DNA of 64,000 bases, from NCBI GenBank assembly GCA_022478985.1, contig JAKSZP010000187.1, positions 62,001 to 126,000 on the forward strand, written 5' to 3'. The DNA is from Massospora cicadina (taxonomy: Eukaryota; Entomophthoromycota; Entomophthoromycetes; Entomophthorales; Entomophthoraceae). The notes beneath the pieces were generated by a model. It was given only the letters and a program-made list of their open reading frames with translations. It was not told the DNA's origin and ran no database searches. This document shows positions 44,890 through 56,600 of the stretch, in pieces. Both the position numbers and the translations under genes were made by a program. Within the stretch, counting starts at the first letter, position 1, and the number at the start of each line of letters is the position of its first letter.

Positions 44890-46080
44890 ATCTATAAACA
44901 TGATTGCTATTTATATATTATTAACATTGCTAAAAGCATCAAATAGTCAATCTATAGTATAATAGTATTTCATACTTCATACTCATCAGTGGAGCTTAAA
45001 TTTGATATGATTTTATTGGTTGAAAAAATGTGGGCAAGTTAAAAAAATATAAGACTATAGATCGATCTGAAATATCTGGTATCAAATTATGTATATAAAT
45101 GTTAAATATTTAGAATCAAAGAATTTATTGCCTAATTTTTAGGATACTCTGCTTATCCCAGAAAGGTCTACATTAGAGTAGGGGTACAGTTTTTTAAATT
45201 AAAACTAAAACTGTTTCTATCAAATTAGACTGATTAGATAATGGTAAATCATATAATAGTTAAATTTTATCCAATTGGCTACAAAAATATAAGCAAAAAT
45301 CTCTTCATATCAGTCTAAACTAAAGTTATTTTAATCAGATTAGATTAATTTGATAGCAATTACTTATTATATATAGAACTTATTCAAATGATTATATACA
45401 ATAAATTTAATACTCTAATTATTTAATCTAAACTAAACTATTTTAATCAGATTAGATCATTTAACTTTTGTTAAAGCATCATTCATACTAATAAAATTTA
45501 TCCAATTGGCTGGTTATTATATAGTTTAAACTTTAAACTTTAGTTTTAGATCAAAACTAAAGCCATTTTGATCATATTAGATTGATGTATGAAGGTAAAT
45601 CATCATACTTAAAAAATTTATCTAATTAACTGTATTTGATTTAGATCAAAGCTTTAAATATATAGTAAACTATTCTAATCAAATTAGATAAATTGATTAT
45701 GTAAATCATACTTATATATAAGATTTATCCAAATGGCTGAATTTATATTTTTTTATAAAAAAGTTAGATCAAAACTTACCATTTTTTATCAGATTAGATC
45801 AGTTAGGCTAAGTTAAATCCATCAAACATATATAATTTGTCCAATTGGCTGCATTTGATATATTTTAAAGCTTTAAATTTTGATCAAAACTTACCATTTT
45901 AATCAAATTAGATCAATTACAAACTCTAAATCTAGATTAAACTTACCATTCTAATCAGATTAGATCAATTAGATTATGTTAAATCATCATAAGTATAATT
46001 TTATCTGATTGGCTTCATTTAATATATTTTTAAACTTGATTTTTAGAATCAGAATAGATCAATATATAAATAAAGTTATG
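44890..46080 (-). repeat. Beta sub-repeats in unit C with intron-like gaps
   Basis: On the minus strand two clean modules follow each other: donor GTAAGTTTTG at 45894, acceptor ATGCAG at 45849 (46-nt gap), a 69-nt block (45780-45848) starting CCAATTGG and ending AAAAATG, then donor GTAAGTTTTG at 45779 and acceptor ATTCAG at 45737 (43-nt gap). Further donors lie at about 45954 and further CAG|CCAATTGG-like starts near 45510 and 45280. Blocks between signals have stops in all three frames as they stand. The 46-nt gap recurs in unit B at 21044-21089. Confidence 0.6.
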
Positions 46081-47736
46081 CTATTGCATTAAAAAGGGTA
46101 AATATGATAGGTGGCATCAATCATATTTTATTGGAGAAGTGGAAATTTATTTTATCTATGGTGAAACTATTTTACAATATAATTTTAATACATTTATGTG
46201 TTCTGTGGAGTATCTGCTTTAGTATATAATTTTAAATAAATTTATAAGCAGTTTTATTCATTATTTTGGAAAATTAGATAATATAATTTATATATGGAGA
46301 TTCCTATTTGTATATTTATAATTAAATAAATCTGATAGGCAGTATCATTTATGATTATTAAAAAATTATTAAATAGATCTGATAGTCAATATCATTCATG
46401 ATTATTGGAAAGTTGGAGAATATATTTTATATAATGAGAATTTAGTTTATATATATAATTTTTCAAATACTCTGAACATCTCTGAATGCATGCTCACCAT
46501 TGAGGTGGGGGTCATAAAGTTGATAATAAAGCTTTTTGATTTGCTATTAAAATAAACTGGGGGGTTAAAAACTCTACCTTAAGTGAACTGATTGCCTAAA
46601 TTTGGGGCTAGTGTTGCCAAAAGCAAAACAATTTATGATGTCATAAACTAAATAGAAAAGCCACCAAACCCCCCAAAGCAGCACCACAAGCTTAAAAGGG
46701 TGCCCCCACAAAGAGGTTAGAAAAATGAACTACCTAGCTGTGTGTGTTGAAGATTTTCACTTATTTCATATAAAACTTTTTATTTTTTTAGAAAATTAAA
46801 AATCTGGCTTTGAGGTGCACATGGACCCCTCCCATCCACCTATATCCAAATTTCAAAGCTTTACATGCGGTAGTTTTGGCTGGGCATCATACACATGCAC
46901 ACACTTGTTCTTATTAATATAGATAGCAACATTATACTAGACATGTGTCATATTGTTTAGTTTTTTATTTAATATTAGAAGCTTTCTTATATAAAATAAT
47001 TACCTTTAGTGCCACTGAGTACATAGTTGCAATCATTCTTAAGCCTCAGTATTGCTACTCAACAATTAAATTGATAATTTTTAGTAAATAAGATTATATT
47101 ACAATAAAATTTTACCCTTTATCACTATATATGCCTAATTACTTAAGAAATTCTATATAGTATATGCCTCAGTTTTCAGAGATGCCGCCATACAATCTTC
47201 AGATCACCTGATCAACTTTCTATATGTACACTTGGCACTTGATAGCTATTGTTGCAATTTTCTTAATTTGACCTTTTTTTCATTTGTTCCTTCAAATCTT
47301 ATTTGCTGAATTTTACTCTGATATAGTAGGAGCTTACATTTATGTAAAATATAAAAGCATAATTAAAATGATGGTGAATAAATTTCTTAAATGCTTTAAT
47401 CAAGGTATCAGAAATATAATATAAATCCATTTTTGAGCTCAAAATTAATTTTACATTATGCTTTGTTCATGTTTTATAGAACGCTAAATATTTTTGTTGT
47501 TATTATAATTTCTTTCTAGCTTTGAAAAAAACTATAAATATAACTTTATCTATATAAATATTAGTGATATATCCCAAATCAATAGGAATTATTTTAATTT
47601 GAAGTCAGTTATAGTACTTATAATTATTATCTAGCTGCATTATAAATGAATTGCCTATCTTCAACTATGAACATCAAGTCCTTGATTTGATATAAAGATA
47701 CTAGTGTAACTTCTTATTTATGTTATCATGTTCCAC

Positions 47737-47803
47737 TTAAGCCTTTTTTAGTACTAGGTGGTCCTAACCTATAGGGGATACCCTGATCTACCATTTAAGC
47801 CTT
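47737..47803 (-). mobile_element. 49-bp micro-insertion with 9-bp TSD
   Basis: TTAAGCCTT at 47737-47745 and 47795-47803 flanks 49 bp beginning TTTTAGTACTAGGTGGTCCT. It is a longer version of the 18-bp inserts at 5080 and 10035 and starts at the same base. On the minus strand it ends CCTAGTACTAAAA. Confidence 0.6.
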
Positions 47804-50800
47804 ATATCCAATTAATATGCATTTTTTGTAAGTTTGTAAGGCTAATTTAGTTTGGTGACATTATTCCATTTAATTTTATATAGTAGATGCAATTGGCGCT
47901 AAAATACCTGTGATACCAAGAAATATAATATTGGCTATAAAAATGGATTGTAGCAAGATGTATATTAAATACCTATAGTAGTTTAAAATCTTATAGCTCA
48001 AGACATATATAAATAAACATATATATATAATAAATTATTTAAGGCCTTATATAGATAAAATATATGTATATACAGCAATACTTTTATGCAACAAAAAGGT
48101 TATCTAAAGAATATAACCCAGTCTAAACACCACTAAATAGACACATCTAAGCAAGAAAGATGTTAAAGATCCAGCGTGCTAAGAAAAGACCGTTCTTCCT
48201 TTTGTGGGTAAACCAAGATCCACAAGTGAATTTAGGGTCCACAAATTATTACTAGTTTTAAAGAAAAATGGATGGGCGCGTTGGAGGGGGTGTTGGAGAG
48301 AGCACCAACCCAGGGTTATGTTGCTTATTTGCCATTTTACAAATTTAAATAACAAAGAAGGTGTGTTACAATAGATATTTTATTTAAACTTAATGGTAAA
48401 CTAAGAAAAGAATAATTTAACACCCTTCACTAGCAGGGTGCTGGCTCTTATGGTTGTTTGGGGGGAGCTGCTAAGTTGAACTACAGTAGTTGGGAACAAT
48501 TTCCTATTTTAATTTTATAAATAATAGTTTAATCCACAATTTCCCCTCATTGATATTAGCTGATAGTTACAAGAAATTCTTACAATGGTTTCTTAACTTC
48601 TGAATGTCCAAATTTGCTTTTTTAATTTTTGAAATGGGATGTCAGGTTTGATCCCTATTTTTGACCCTTTCTAGCTGACTTTTTGCTCAAAATTGGCTTT
48701 CTAGTTAAGCTCTCTCTCAGATTGGCTTCTTTTGAGCTCCCAGTTGGGGCAAGGGATTGAAAAATGGTGGAGAGAATCTTGATTTGTCCAAATTTTTCCA
48801 TTTTTTATTTTATTTTGATAATTTTTCAGATTTTGAAACCTGGGTGGTTTAAGGTTGAGTAATAGAGGGAGGAAAGGTGTGCGGCAGGATGGGGGAAGCA
48901 GCCAAGCACCTCTCAACCAGGATATGCCCTAGCAAGAGATCTGGATGAGAGGCTATGCCTTGGGGTTGACCCTTTTTGACCTAAAGGGGTGCATGCCCTG
49001 TACAGCTTAGTATGAGCTTAGGGCTAAACAAAAAAGGCTTTGGAATAAAGTCTTTACTATGGATAACCAGAATGATACTAATATAATTAACAAGATCTTC
49101 TGGAAATATGCACTTTTTTCATCCTTTCTTTTTAGGTTGTGGCCCACTAGTAAATAAAATATACATTTTTTCTCTGCACATCATAACAATTGTAATTTCT
49201 TTGATATACATACAAAAATGTAAAAGTAATTTGTAAATTAACCAGTTCTAAATGATCTGCATAATGTCATTTTTGATTGCTTTTTATAGTATTTTATAAG
49301 TCTGTATCTTTATTATAGGGGTGTGATATGGACATTTACTAGAAATAAAAAGAAATTGTTGAGGCCTCTAACATTCTAATCAAAATTATCTTCTAAATTA
49401 GATAAAAAATATGGTAAATTTAAAATTAATATAATGACCAGATATTGTTTTAGATTAAATAAGATACAGGCTGGTTAAACAGCAAAATTTTTGTAGAATC
49501 TGGGGTTGATTTTAGCATGGAGTTTAAAATTGTTAAAGATGATACTAAGAATCCCATTCATAATGCATGCCAATCTCCAATACTGTTACTTAACTTGAAA
49601 AAGAAGAAAGATTTAGGATTTTAATGTGAAACCAGTATTGATCCAGTGCTCATGTAATAATTAATAAGTATAACTAAAACAAACCCTTAAATGTAAATAC
49701 TGATGCTTATTTGAGACTTAAGGATAGTCAAGCAAAAGGAAAATAACCTGTAAATAATTCTTTTAGAACTAGAGAATTAGAACTTTTAACGTTAGAATAA
49801 ATGCTGCTATTTTCAAAATATCAATGCTCATCACTAGACATAGAATTATATTTACACCTTCAAGGTCATATTAAAATTTATGTGTATTATAACTCTAGTT
49901 TTAGATATAATTTATGACTTTTGGCGGACCATAATCGCTGTAAATTTGGGTAGTGTCAAATAAAACATGATTTTTATGTGACGTCTTGTAATATTGATAT
50001 TAAAGGGATTAGTATATAAAAATGATTTTGGTCAATACAATAGGACAGTGGGATTTTTAATTGGATGGTTTTAGAACTTTATATGACCAGACTATCCAGC
50101 TGTGACTAGATGATAGTACAATTTTTATGTCTGTAAGATTCTATCTCTACTAAATTGATAATAACTTTTTATACCATTTATTATTTCTTAAATGATTAGA
50201 TGATTGATAATTATTGATTGGGGACGTGTGACAACTTAGGCCATAGATTGGTCTTAGTGTCAGAATTTGATCCTAATGCTGATACCAAACCATGTTTTTG
50301 GGTGATTTTTCTGACAATCTTAGTATGTAAATTGGTTTCATGGTTGATTTAATCATTACCAAGATAATGTGTAGATCATTCAGGTTAAATTACCAAATGA
50401 AGCTTTATTCAAATGAAATTTTTTGAGCATTGTGATACTGATTTTTAGTAGAAGCCAGTCAATCATATAAGCGACGCAGCATGCTTTTTTGAGGGTAAAT
50501 CTCACATTACCTAAGCATGGCGCTAGCTACTTCGAAAATAGTTAGCTGGCTGGCTAGAAGTCAGACTGTTATTTACCAAGTAAGCTTAAAGAGTAAAGAG
50601 CTTGTTGACAGTAGCTGCTGCAAGTGGAGATGACAATGTTTGAGTTAGTCATTGAACTTATAAGCTCTTTTAGGGTGATACATTTGTCAGCAATAAACAC
50701 CATTTCAAGTAAAGGTACAATCATTGTGTTGATCACAAAACCTACGTTAATCCTTTTAGTATACACCTCCTATTTTTGGTAAAAAATATCTAGATCTAGA

Positions 50801-51398
50801 TTTTGAACTGTTTATTGTATAATCTTTTTAAAGATTTTTAATTTTGGGACAACTTAACTATTTCTTGATTACCTTAAGTGAGGTGGAAATCACTTAAACT
50901 AAGAAGTTACCCGAGTACTATTGTCAAATATAAATATGACACAAATGAGCCTGTTGTCAAAATATTATAGCACTTCTATATTTAACTCACTAGCTAAACA
51001 ATCTGAAGCACTTATCTTGAAGAACTTATATTGATGTGCACTACAGGTGGATGTGTCTTAAGTGCTATGTAGAAAGCAAAAAAATTTCAGCACCATGACA
51101 AACATCTAAAACTAAATTATAAAGTTTTGAAAGTATAAGAGATTTTCAACCAGCATTCTTTCACATCAACAACTCAGGGCAACTTGATAACACTAGAACA
51201 AGTGTCAAAGATAGATAAAGAAGTCTCTTGAGTGGCAAAAACAAACAAAAACTGTTTGAACAAGTTATCACTCTAAAGAAGAATAAAACCTTTGCTCTTA
51301 AGGAGTTATCAATGACAAAAGTTTCATTTGAATTTAAATTGTGGAAATTTATAGAATACAGAATAGCAAAACTTAAATTATGAAATAATTGCAAGCTT

Positions 51399-51734
51399 TT
51401 GAATCAGAAAGTGTTTAGATTTTCATATATCGGATTTTTATTTGAAAGCAACTTGTATTCATTTGAGGAAATGAAAATTTCAAAAATTCAGCTTTCTAGA
51501 AAGTGCTTAACACTCTTGCCACAAAGTTCAGCAGTGACGCTCATCAATACTCCAGTAGCGGCTAGAATACATGGCTATATACCTTATGCAACTACCAAAT
51601 CTAAAATCAGTAAAATTTTTTTAGATACTCTAAAACTAACTGAATTTTACTGGGTTAATGCGCCTGCATTATATAAGATTCTCAAACAGACTATTTTTGG
51701 CACAGTGATTGCTAGAAAAGCGGTTAAACTATAA
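51399..51734 (+). other. Unrecognised open frame, 112 codons
   Basis: The longest open frame in the AT-rich stretch, from TTG at 51399; the first ATG is near 51470, giving 88 codons. It reads LTLLPQSSAVTLINTPVAAR and later FYWVNAPALYKILKQTIFG, which looks more protein-like than its AT-rich neighbours. The V-N-A-P-x-L pattern faintly recalls the C-terminal half of CRAL-TRIO domains, but the match is short and I would not name it. It could be an exon of a decayed gene. Confidence 0.25.
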
Positions 51735-54159
51735 AATGTCTAGGATTAATTGTTAAGATCTGGTTCAATACAATTACAAAGAAAAAATTGCTTGCATAGA
51801 GATGCTAAAATGTGATCAAAGGGGGTTTTGGCACCCTGAAAAATATGGCTGTAATCAAGCTGGAGTTTATGGGAACTCGAAAATTAAAAAAGAATGAATC
51901 TTTATCATACCTTGTAAAAGATATTTTATTGAGTAGTCAAATATTGGTCAGCGAAAATGCTATGAGCAACTTTGACGCTTGAATTGAAATGAAAATGGCA
52001 CTATGGCCCTATTATAATCTTCATTGGGTGGTGGGTTTAGAGTTACAGTATCAATAATTCTACCTTACAAATAGTATTATACACAAAATGGTAAGTTCAG
52101 CTTTGCCGCTCTTAGGTAAAAACTTAAGCTAAATAACAGGAACTTGATCCAAGATTTGGAAAATTAAACAATATAATTCAAGGATATCAAATCATGGACT
52201 ACAAGGAAAGAAACCAAAGGACAAAAATATCTGGATAAGTTTTTTCTTACTAGCCATAGATTAAAGTTCAGGACATTTTGCATCAAACTTCTAGAGTAAA
52301 AAGGTTAAGAATAAGGTAACCTTGTTTAACTAAACATAAAAAGTCTAGTCAAGAGAAGGGAAAAAATGAATTCTAGATAGGAAACAATCTAGATACACAA
52401 ATTTCTCAGTTCTCTCTGCAAAACCTCAAGTGATTTAGACATGTCTAAATTATTCATTAAAGAGCCTTCAATTGACCATTTTTATCTAGATGTTTGTTGA
52501 GATGTGAATTTGCTTATCCAATAAAAATCCAAGGTATTGACACAAAACTATTACAGAAGTTGCTTGGCCCTATGCAAGACAACTGATCAATAGGCCGGTA
52601 ATGCTCAAATCAATAAAGGATTTTTTTACAACCCAAGTTGGAACATGTCAACGTAATCATCTTAATTAGTAGTATCAAGTAATCATTCATGATATATCCT
52701 CACAACTTATTCATACCTTACACTGGCAACTGATTCTGATATCTATTAAGTAAACTATATCTCCCCAAAACTATATGTGTACCTCTGAAGCAAATTTAAT
52801 CAATATGTTTAAAGTAAGGGCCATCATTGATTTTAGTGCCCTATCAACACTAATTTAACAATTTAATAAAATAATACTAATCGAGCCAGATAAAGAACAT
52901 AGAAAGAAATTTTTAATATGTTGACCTAATTCTAAAACCTCATGTGGTGCTATAGCGCCTTATCCTTCATTTAAGATTGTTTATTATATCAGGACAGGCA
53001 ATCAAGTTTCTTTCCAAAATTATAGTCTAATTATTGGCACAAAACCTTATGAGAAAATACAAATCAAATGTAATTATGAATAAAAACATTAAAGTTTTTT
53101 TCTAAACACAGGAGCTGCTAAAGTTTGGAAAGTCGATAATCCATCAAACTAATGGTATACATTCTTTGAATTTAACTTACCATGACAGCGTTATTCCCAT
53201 TTAATACAAAAAATAAGAAAAAAAATTTAAAGTTTGTCTATTCAAATTAAGGGAAGTTGCAGAATTTGATTAAGGCCAAAATGATGATGACCATTCAACC
53301 TGTCATGTAATTTGTGGTCAATTTGACTATAAAACATGAAATACCTGCTCTAATATACCTGGAATTATAAGCTTAATGGAAGAAATCAGGTATTGAACAA
53401 TGGGTATCTCTGAGGACTTTTTTGAGTCATAGAAAAGTTTATAGTAGTTGCTAATGTCAGCAAAACTCTAATTCACGTTGTAGTGCACAAGACAAGCACA
53501 CTACTAGCACAGGTATAGTTCCTATATAGAACTCCTTCAATCCTACTTGATTTTATGATCTCTGTTCTGTCATGAGTTAATTCTGCAGAATATTGTATTG
53601 TGATATATACAATACTCAATATTTATTTGATCTTAGAGACATCAAATCTCTACTCTAAAAAATCTTTCTAATAAAATGAGATAAGTTTGGGCAAATGACA
53701 ATACTTTATATAGATAAAATTAGGTGTATTTATAAGGTAATATCTAGACAAGTAATAGTGGTGTCCACAGACTAAAATTTAATTATTGGAGAGTACAATG
53801 GTCACAATGTGTACAATGAGTACAATAGTAATAACTGTACCCATTTACAGGAAAGGGTTGATTTAGAGGGTAGAAATTGCCATGTGACAATTACAGAATC
53901 TTTAGATGACCCTAAAAGTAGGTTTAATTGTTAGGACAGAGCAAATGGGCTGACCAGATTTGCTTTCATTCCAACCTTTGACATTTGATAGGTGATTAAG
54001 AAGATTCAGGTCAACGTCATCAACAACACTTCCACACCTCTCAACTTGACTTATCTATAAAGGAGGCTAGTGAGGGAGCTGAGTGCTATAGTAGGAATGA
54101 GATACTTCTTTAAATTGTTATTAATTTTTTCAAAAAACAAAATTTTTTAATAGTATGGA

Positions 54160-54900
54160 CATCAATGGCTGAGGTCTTCAAGATTACATATGGCCCCTTC
54201 CAAAGAGTTGACATCTTATGGGTTTTGTCCAAAAGCATAGGAATTGCAGTATAATACTCAGTAGCCCACTTTGAACTGATTAGATGTTCTTAATGGATAT
54301 CATCCTGCATCATCTGGTTGTTATTTCTGTTTAAATAAAACCTTTAACTTCTGTTTGAATTTTAATTATTGCTCTAATGGAGGGATAAAGTATTTCTTAG
54401 GCCAGATCTTATCCTCATCCTCAACGATGGGGTACAACATGGGAGGTAAGATGGGCTGTCAGCCATACTTCAGTTGGTTAGGAGATAATCCAATAAACTA
54501 TGATATACAATTTTTAGGTGAATATAGTGAGGTTAGCGTAGTGGGCCCATTGGGAGGGGAAGAGGCAGCAATAATAAAAAAATTAGTTCAAAAGTTCCTT
54601 TAACCCACTCTATGGTTCCATTGGTCACTGAATTATAATGAGAAGAAAATACCCCTCTAATCCTCTAAGCCATTTAACCATTAAATCATTTGTAAAGCGA
54701 AGTTGATAGAATTGTCTTTCAGAATAATCTTCAGGCACCGGTGTCAGTGAATGATATGCTTTATTATAAACATGGCTATGATGACTACTACAGTATTGTA
54801 TAAAGGCTTAGATTTGATCCACCTTTTTAAGTGGTCATTGGCCACAATAATTTTAAAAATTAGAGTTGCTGATTGGTAAAGGGCCGATAATGTCAATTAA
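54160..54900 (-). pseudogene. Integrase of gypsy element H (decayed)
   Basis: Minus-strand text near 54660-54870 reads KIIVANDHLKRWIKSKPL and, after breaks, a HRCLKIILKDNSINF-like stretch, the integrase core (D-H-L-x-R-W and the D-N block). The same block in G1 is DHLTRWVEA. The plus-strand open frame at 54355-54603 is an antisense shadow of the C-terminal part. Confidence 0.75.
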
Positions 54901-55309
54901 AATAGTGTGCCACACCCAATTTGGGCTTAACTAGTTTTCAGTTGGTGGAAGCCTTAAAAGATTTTTGCACTAGTTATTCATGGCACTTCATTAAGATGTC
55001 CTGAATGTCAAATCTCATAGAAACACAATAATAACTCTTTTATAGCTGTTTTAGTTTTTTAATTAGTCCTTCATGCCCACATTGCAATGAGCTTGCATAA
55101 AAGCTGATGGCTACTTTTGGTGAGCGGGATATAATTGTCTTCTACCATCATTGAAAATTTTTGTAGAGTACTTTACTTTGGACTTCAATACTCTTTATCA
55201 ATTGATCAAAAGTGCGTCTAAGAAAGGGTTGCGCGTTATCTTATTTATGAGTTTTCTTTTTCAGTTAGCTGATCAGTGTAATAGTCCTGTGTGGATTAGG
55301 AGCAATGAA

Positions 55310-55760
55310 AGTTCATCAGTGTTTTGATGGGACTCCCTAATAAATGTTTCACTTCATAGTCATAGGCCTGAAGCTCCAACGTCCATCTTGCTAGCCGATC
55401 TTTGGGCTCTTTAAGGTTGTATACCCACCGCAAATAAGCGTGATCAGTAACCACTTAGAACTTAGTTATATGAATTTAAATACAGATTATTTATAAGCAA
55501 AGATAGGTAACAATTACATCCTGTTACTGTATAGTTTTATTACTGCTTGGCAAAGGCGTGACTGCAAAAGTTACATGGCACTTTCCACCCTGCTCATCAC
55601 GCTGAGAGAGCACAACTCTAATGGCCATTGATGAAGCATAAGACTAAATGATAAAGGGACGGTCAAAAATGGGGTAGCATAGCACTGACACTTGAGCTAA
55701 ATTTGATTTTAACTTATTAAAAGTGATATCACATTCTGAGGAAATAGAAAGGCCACTCCA
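55310..55760 (-). pseudogene. RNase H of element H
   Basis: Near 55330-55480 the minus strand reads VVTDHAYLRWVYNLKEPKDR followed by LARWTLELQAYDYEVKHLLG, an excellent match to the end of gypsy RNase H, with its catalytic Asp. The more N-terminal part is broken. Confidence 0.88.
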
Positions 55761-56600
55761 CTTCAGGTTGGTGAGACAAGGGCTCAGTTAGCTGCTAAAT
55801 AATATGAACTGTCATTAGTATCACACCATATCTAAAAATACTTGTACTTTGCATTTATTCTCAGGCCTCCTCATATGATTAACAGCCTCAGCTTCTGGAG
55901 CTGAGGATATATCTCTTGCATGTTGACAATGTGACCCAGGTACTCCATCTGTGTTTTAAAAACTGGCATTAAATAGGCTTGATTATATGTTAAGCCTTGG
56001 TTATTCACTCAAAAAACTTTTTCCAAATATAACCAGTGTTGTGTGAAGATGCGAAAAAGAAAATGATATTGCTAAGATAGACTAAGACGCAGCTCATCTT
56101 CAAATCTCTTAGAATGGTCTCCATGGCACTTTAGAAAGTGACCAGCATGAAACAGAAACCTTAGGGCATGTTCTCAGGTTGATACAGCCCTTAAAAAATG
56201 ATATTGGCGCGCTTCTCTGTTCAGCCTTTGGTAGGTAAATTTGCCAATAGCTGCTGATGAGATCTAAGGAAGTAAACTACGCAGGTCCTCATAGCTATTT
56301 AATAGCGTCATCTTTACATGTTAGAGAATAAGAGTCCTTTTATCAATCTCATTAAAATGACAATAATCAATTAAAACTCAGTTAAAACTATCCTTCCACT
56401 TAACAATAAGTACTAGGCTAGATCAAAGGCTTTTCAAGGATAAAACTCCTTGTCAGTAATTATCTGAGCTCATTATTTATGAGTTCTTCACTGACTTGAT
56501 TGCATTGTATAGGTCAATAGCATATATCACGGGCGTCTCCAGTATCAATGTTGTGAGAAATATCTTTTTCATCTTAAGTTATAACCACTGATAGCAAATA
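55760..56600 (-). pseudogene. Reverse transcriptase of element H (decayed)
   Basis: Near 56056-56092 the minus strand reads SCVLVYLSNIIFF, where the catalytic YLDD has become YLSN. Flanking text fits gypsy palm and thumb, with many stops. The loss of both aspartates makes this the most decayed polymerase in the window. Confidence 0.75.

Larger units (their letters stand above)
37931..46753 (-). repeat. Tandem unit C of the 3.55-kb array (split by LINE)
   Basis: Third copy. Left edge CAAGCTTGCACTGGCACAG after GGTGTTGAAGA; right edge GTGTTGAAGA at 46753. Without the LINE and one TSD it is about 3.54 kb. It starts, on the minus strand, TCTTCAACAC after an A, and ends with a hairpin (GCACAGC, 6-base loop, GCTGTGC) followed by CAGTGCAAGCTTG. 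Beyond 46753 the sequence leaves the repeat at once. It gives the empty-site versions of the SINE and the 1156-bp solo LTR seen in unit B. Confidence 0.85.
46754..54100. other. AT-rich DNA, almost nothing recognisable
   Basis: No polymerase or integrase motif is seen. A more GC-rich patch at about 48180-48500 and 48830-49040 may be a retroelement fragment, but I could not find its ends. The open frames at 50569-50766 (minus), 51161-51394 (minus) and 51399-51734 (plus) are not recognised. A TATA-like TATCTATAAAGG lies at 54051. Confidence 0.5.

Noticed and set aside
37658..46753. The 275-bp repeats at 37658-37930 and 46480-46753 as LTRs of one 9-kb element
   Set aside because: The same segment also ends unit A (about 14960-15163), and the parts between are homologous to each other. 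It is therefore part of a tandem unit, not a pair of LTRs.
12361..46785. A 7-bp CATATAA duplication around the tandem array as proof of a different transposon type
   Set aside because: It requires an extra 18 bp at the right end that is absent from the other units, and the site is AT-rich, so chance is likely.
47746..47794. A 5S rRNA fragment
   Set aside because: TAGTACTAGGTGG resembles part of eukaryotic 5S rRNA, but the match is about 13 bases and the rest does not follow. Kept only as a test in the findings.
54355..54603. An 82-aa plus-strand gene
   Set aside because: It lies antisense to the integrase of element H and has no recognisable motif of its own.
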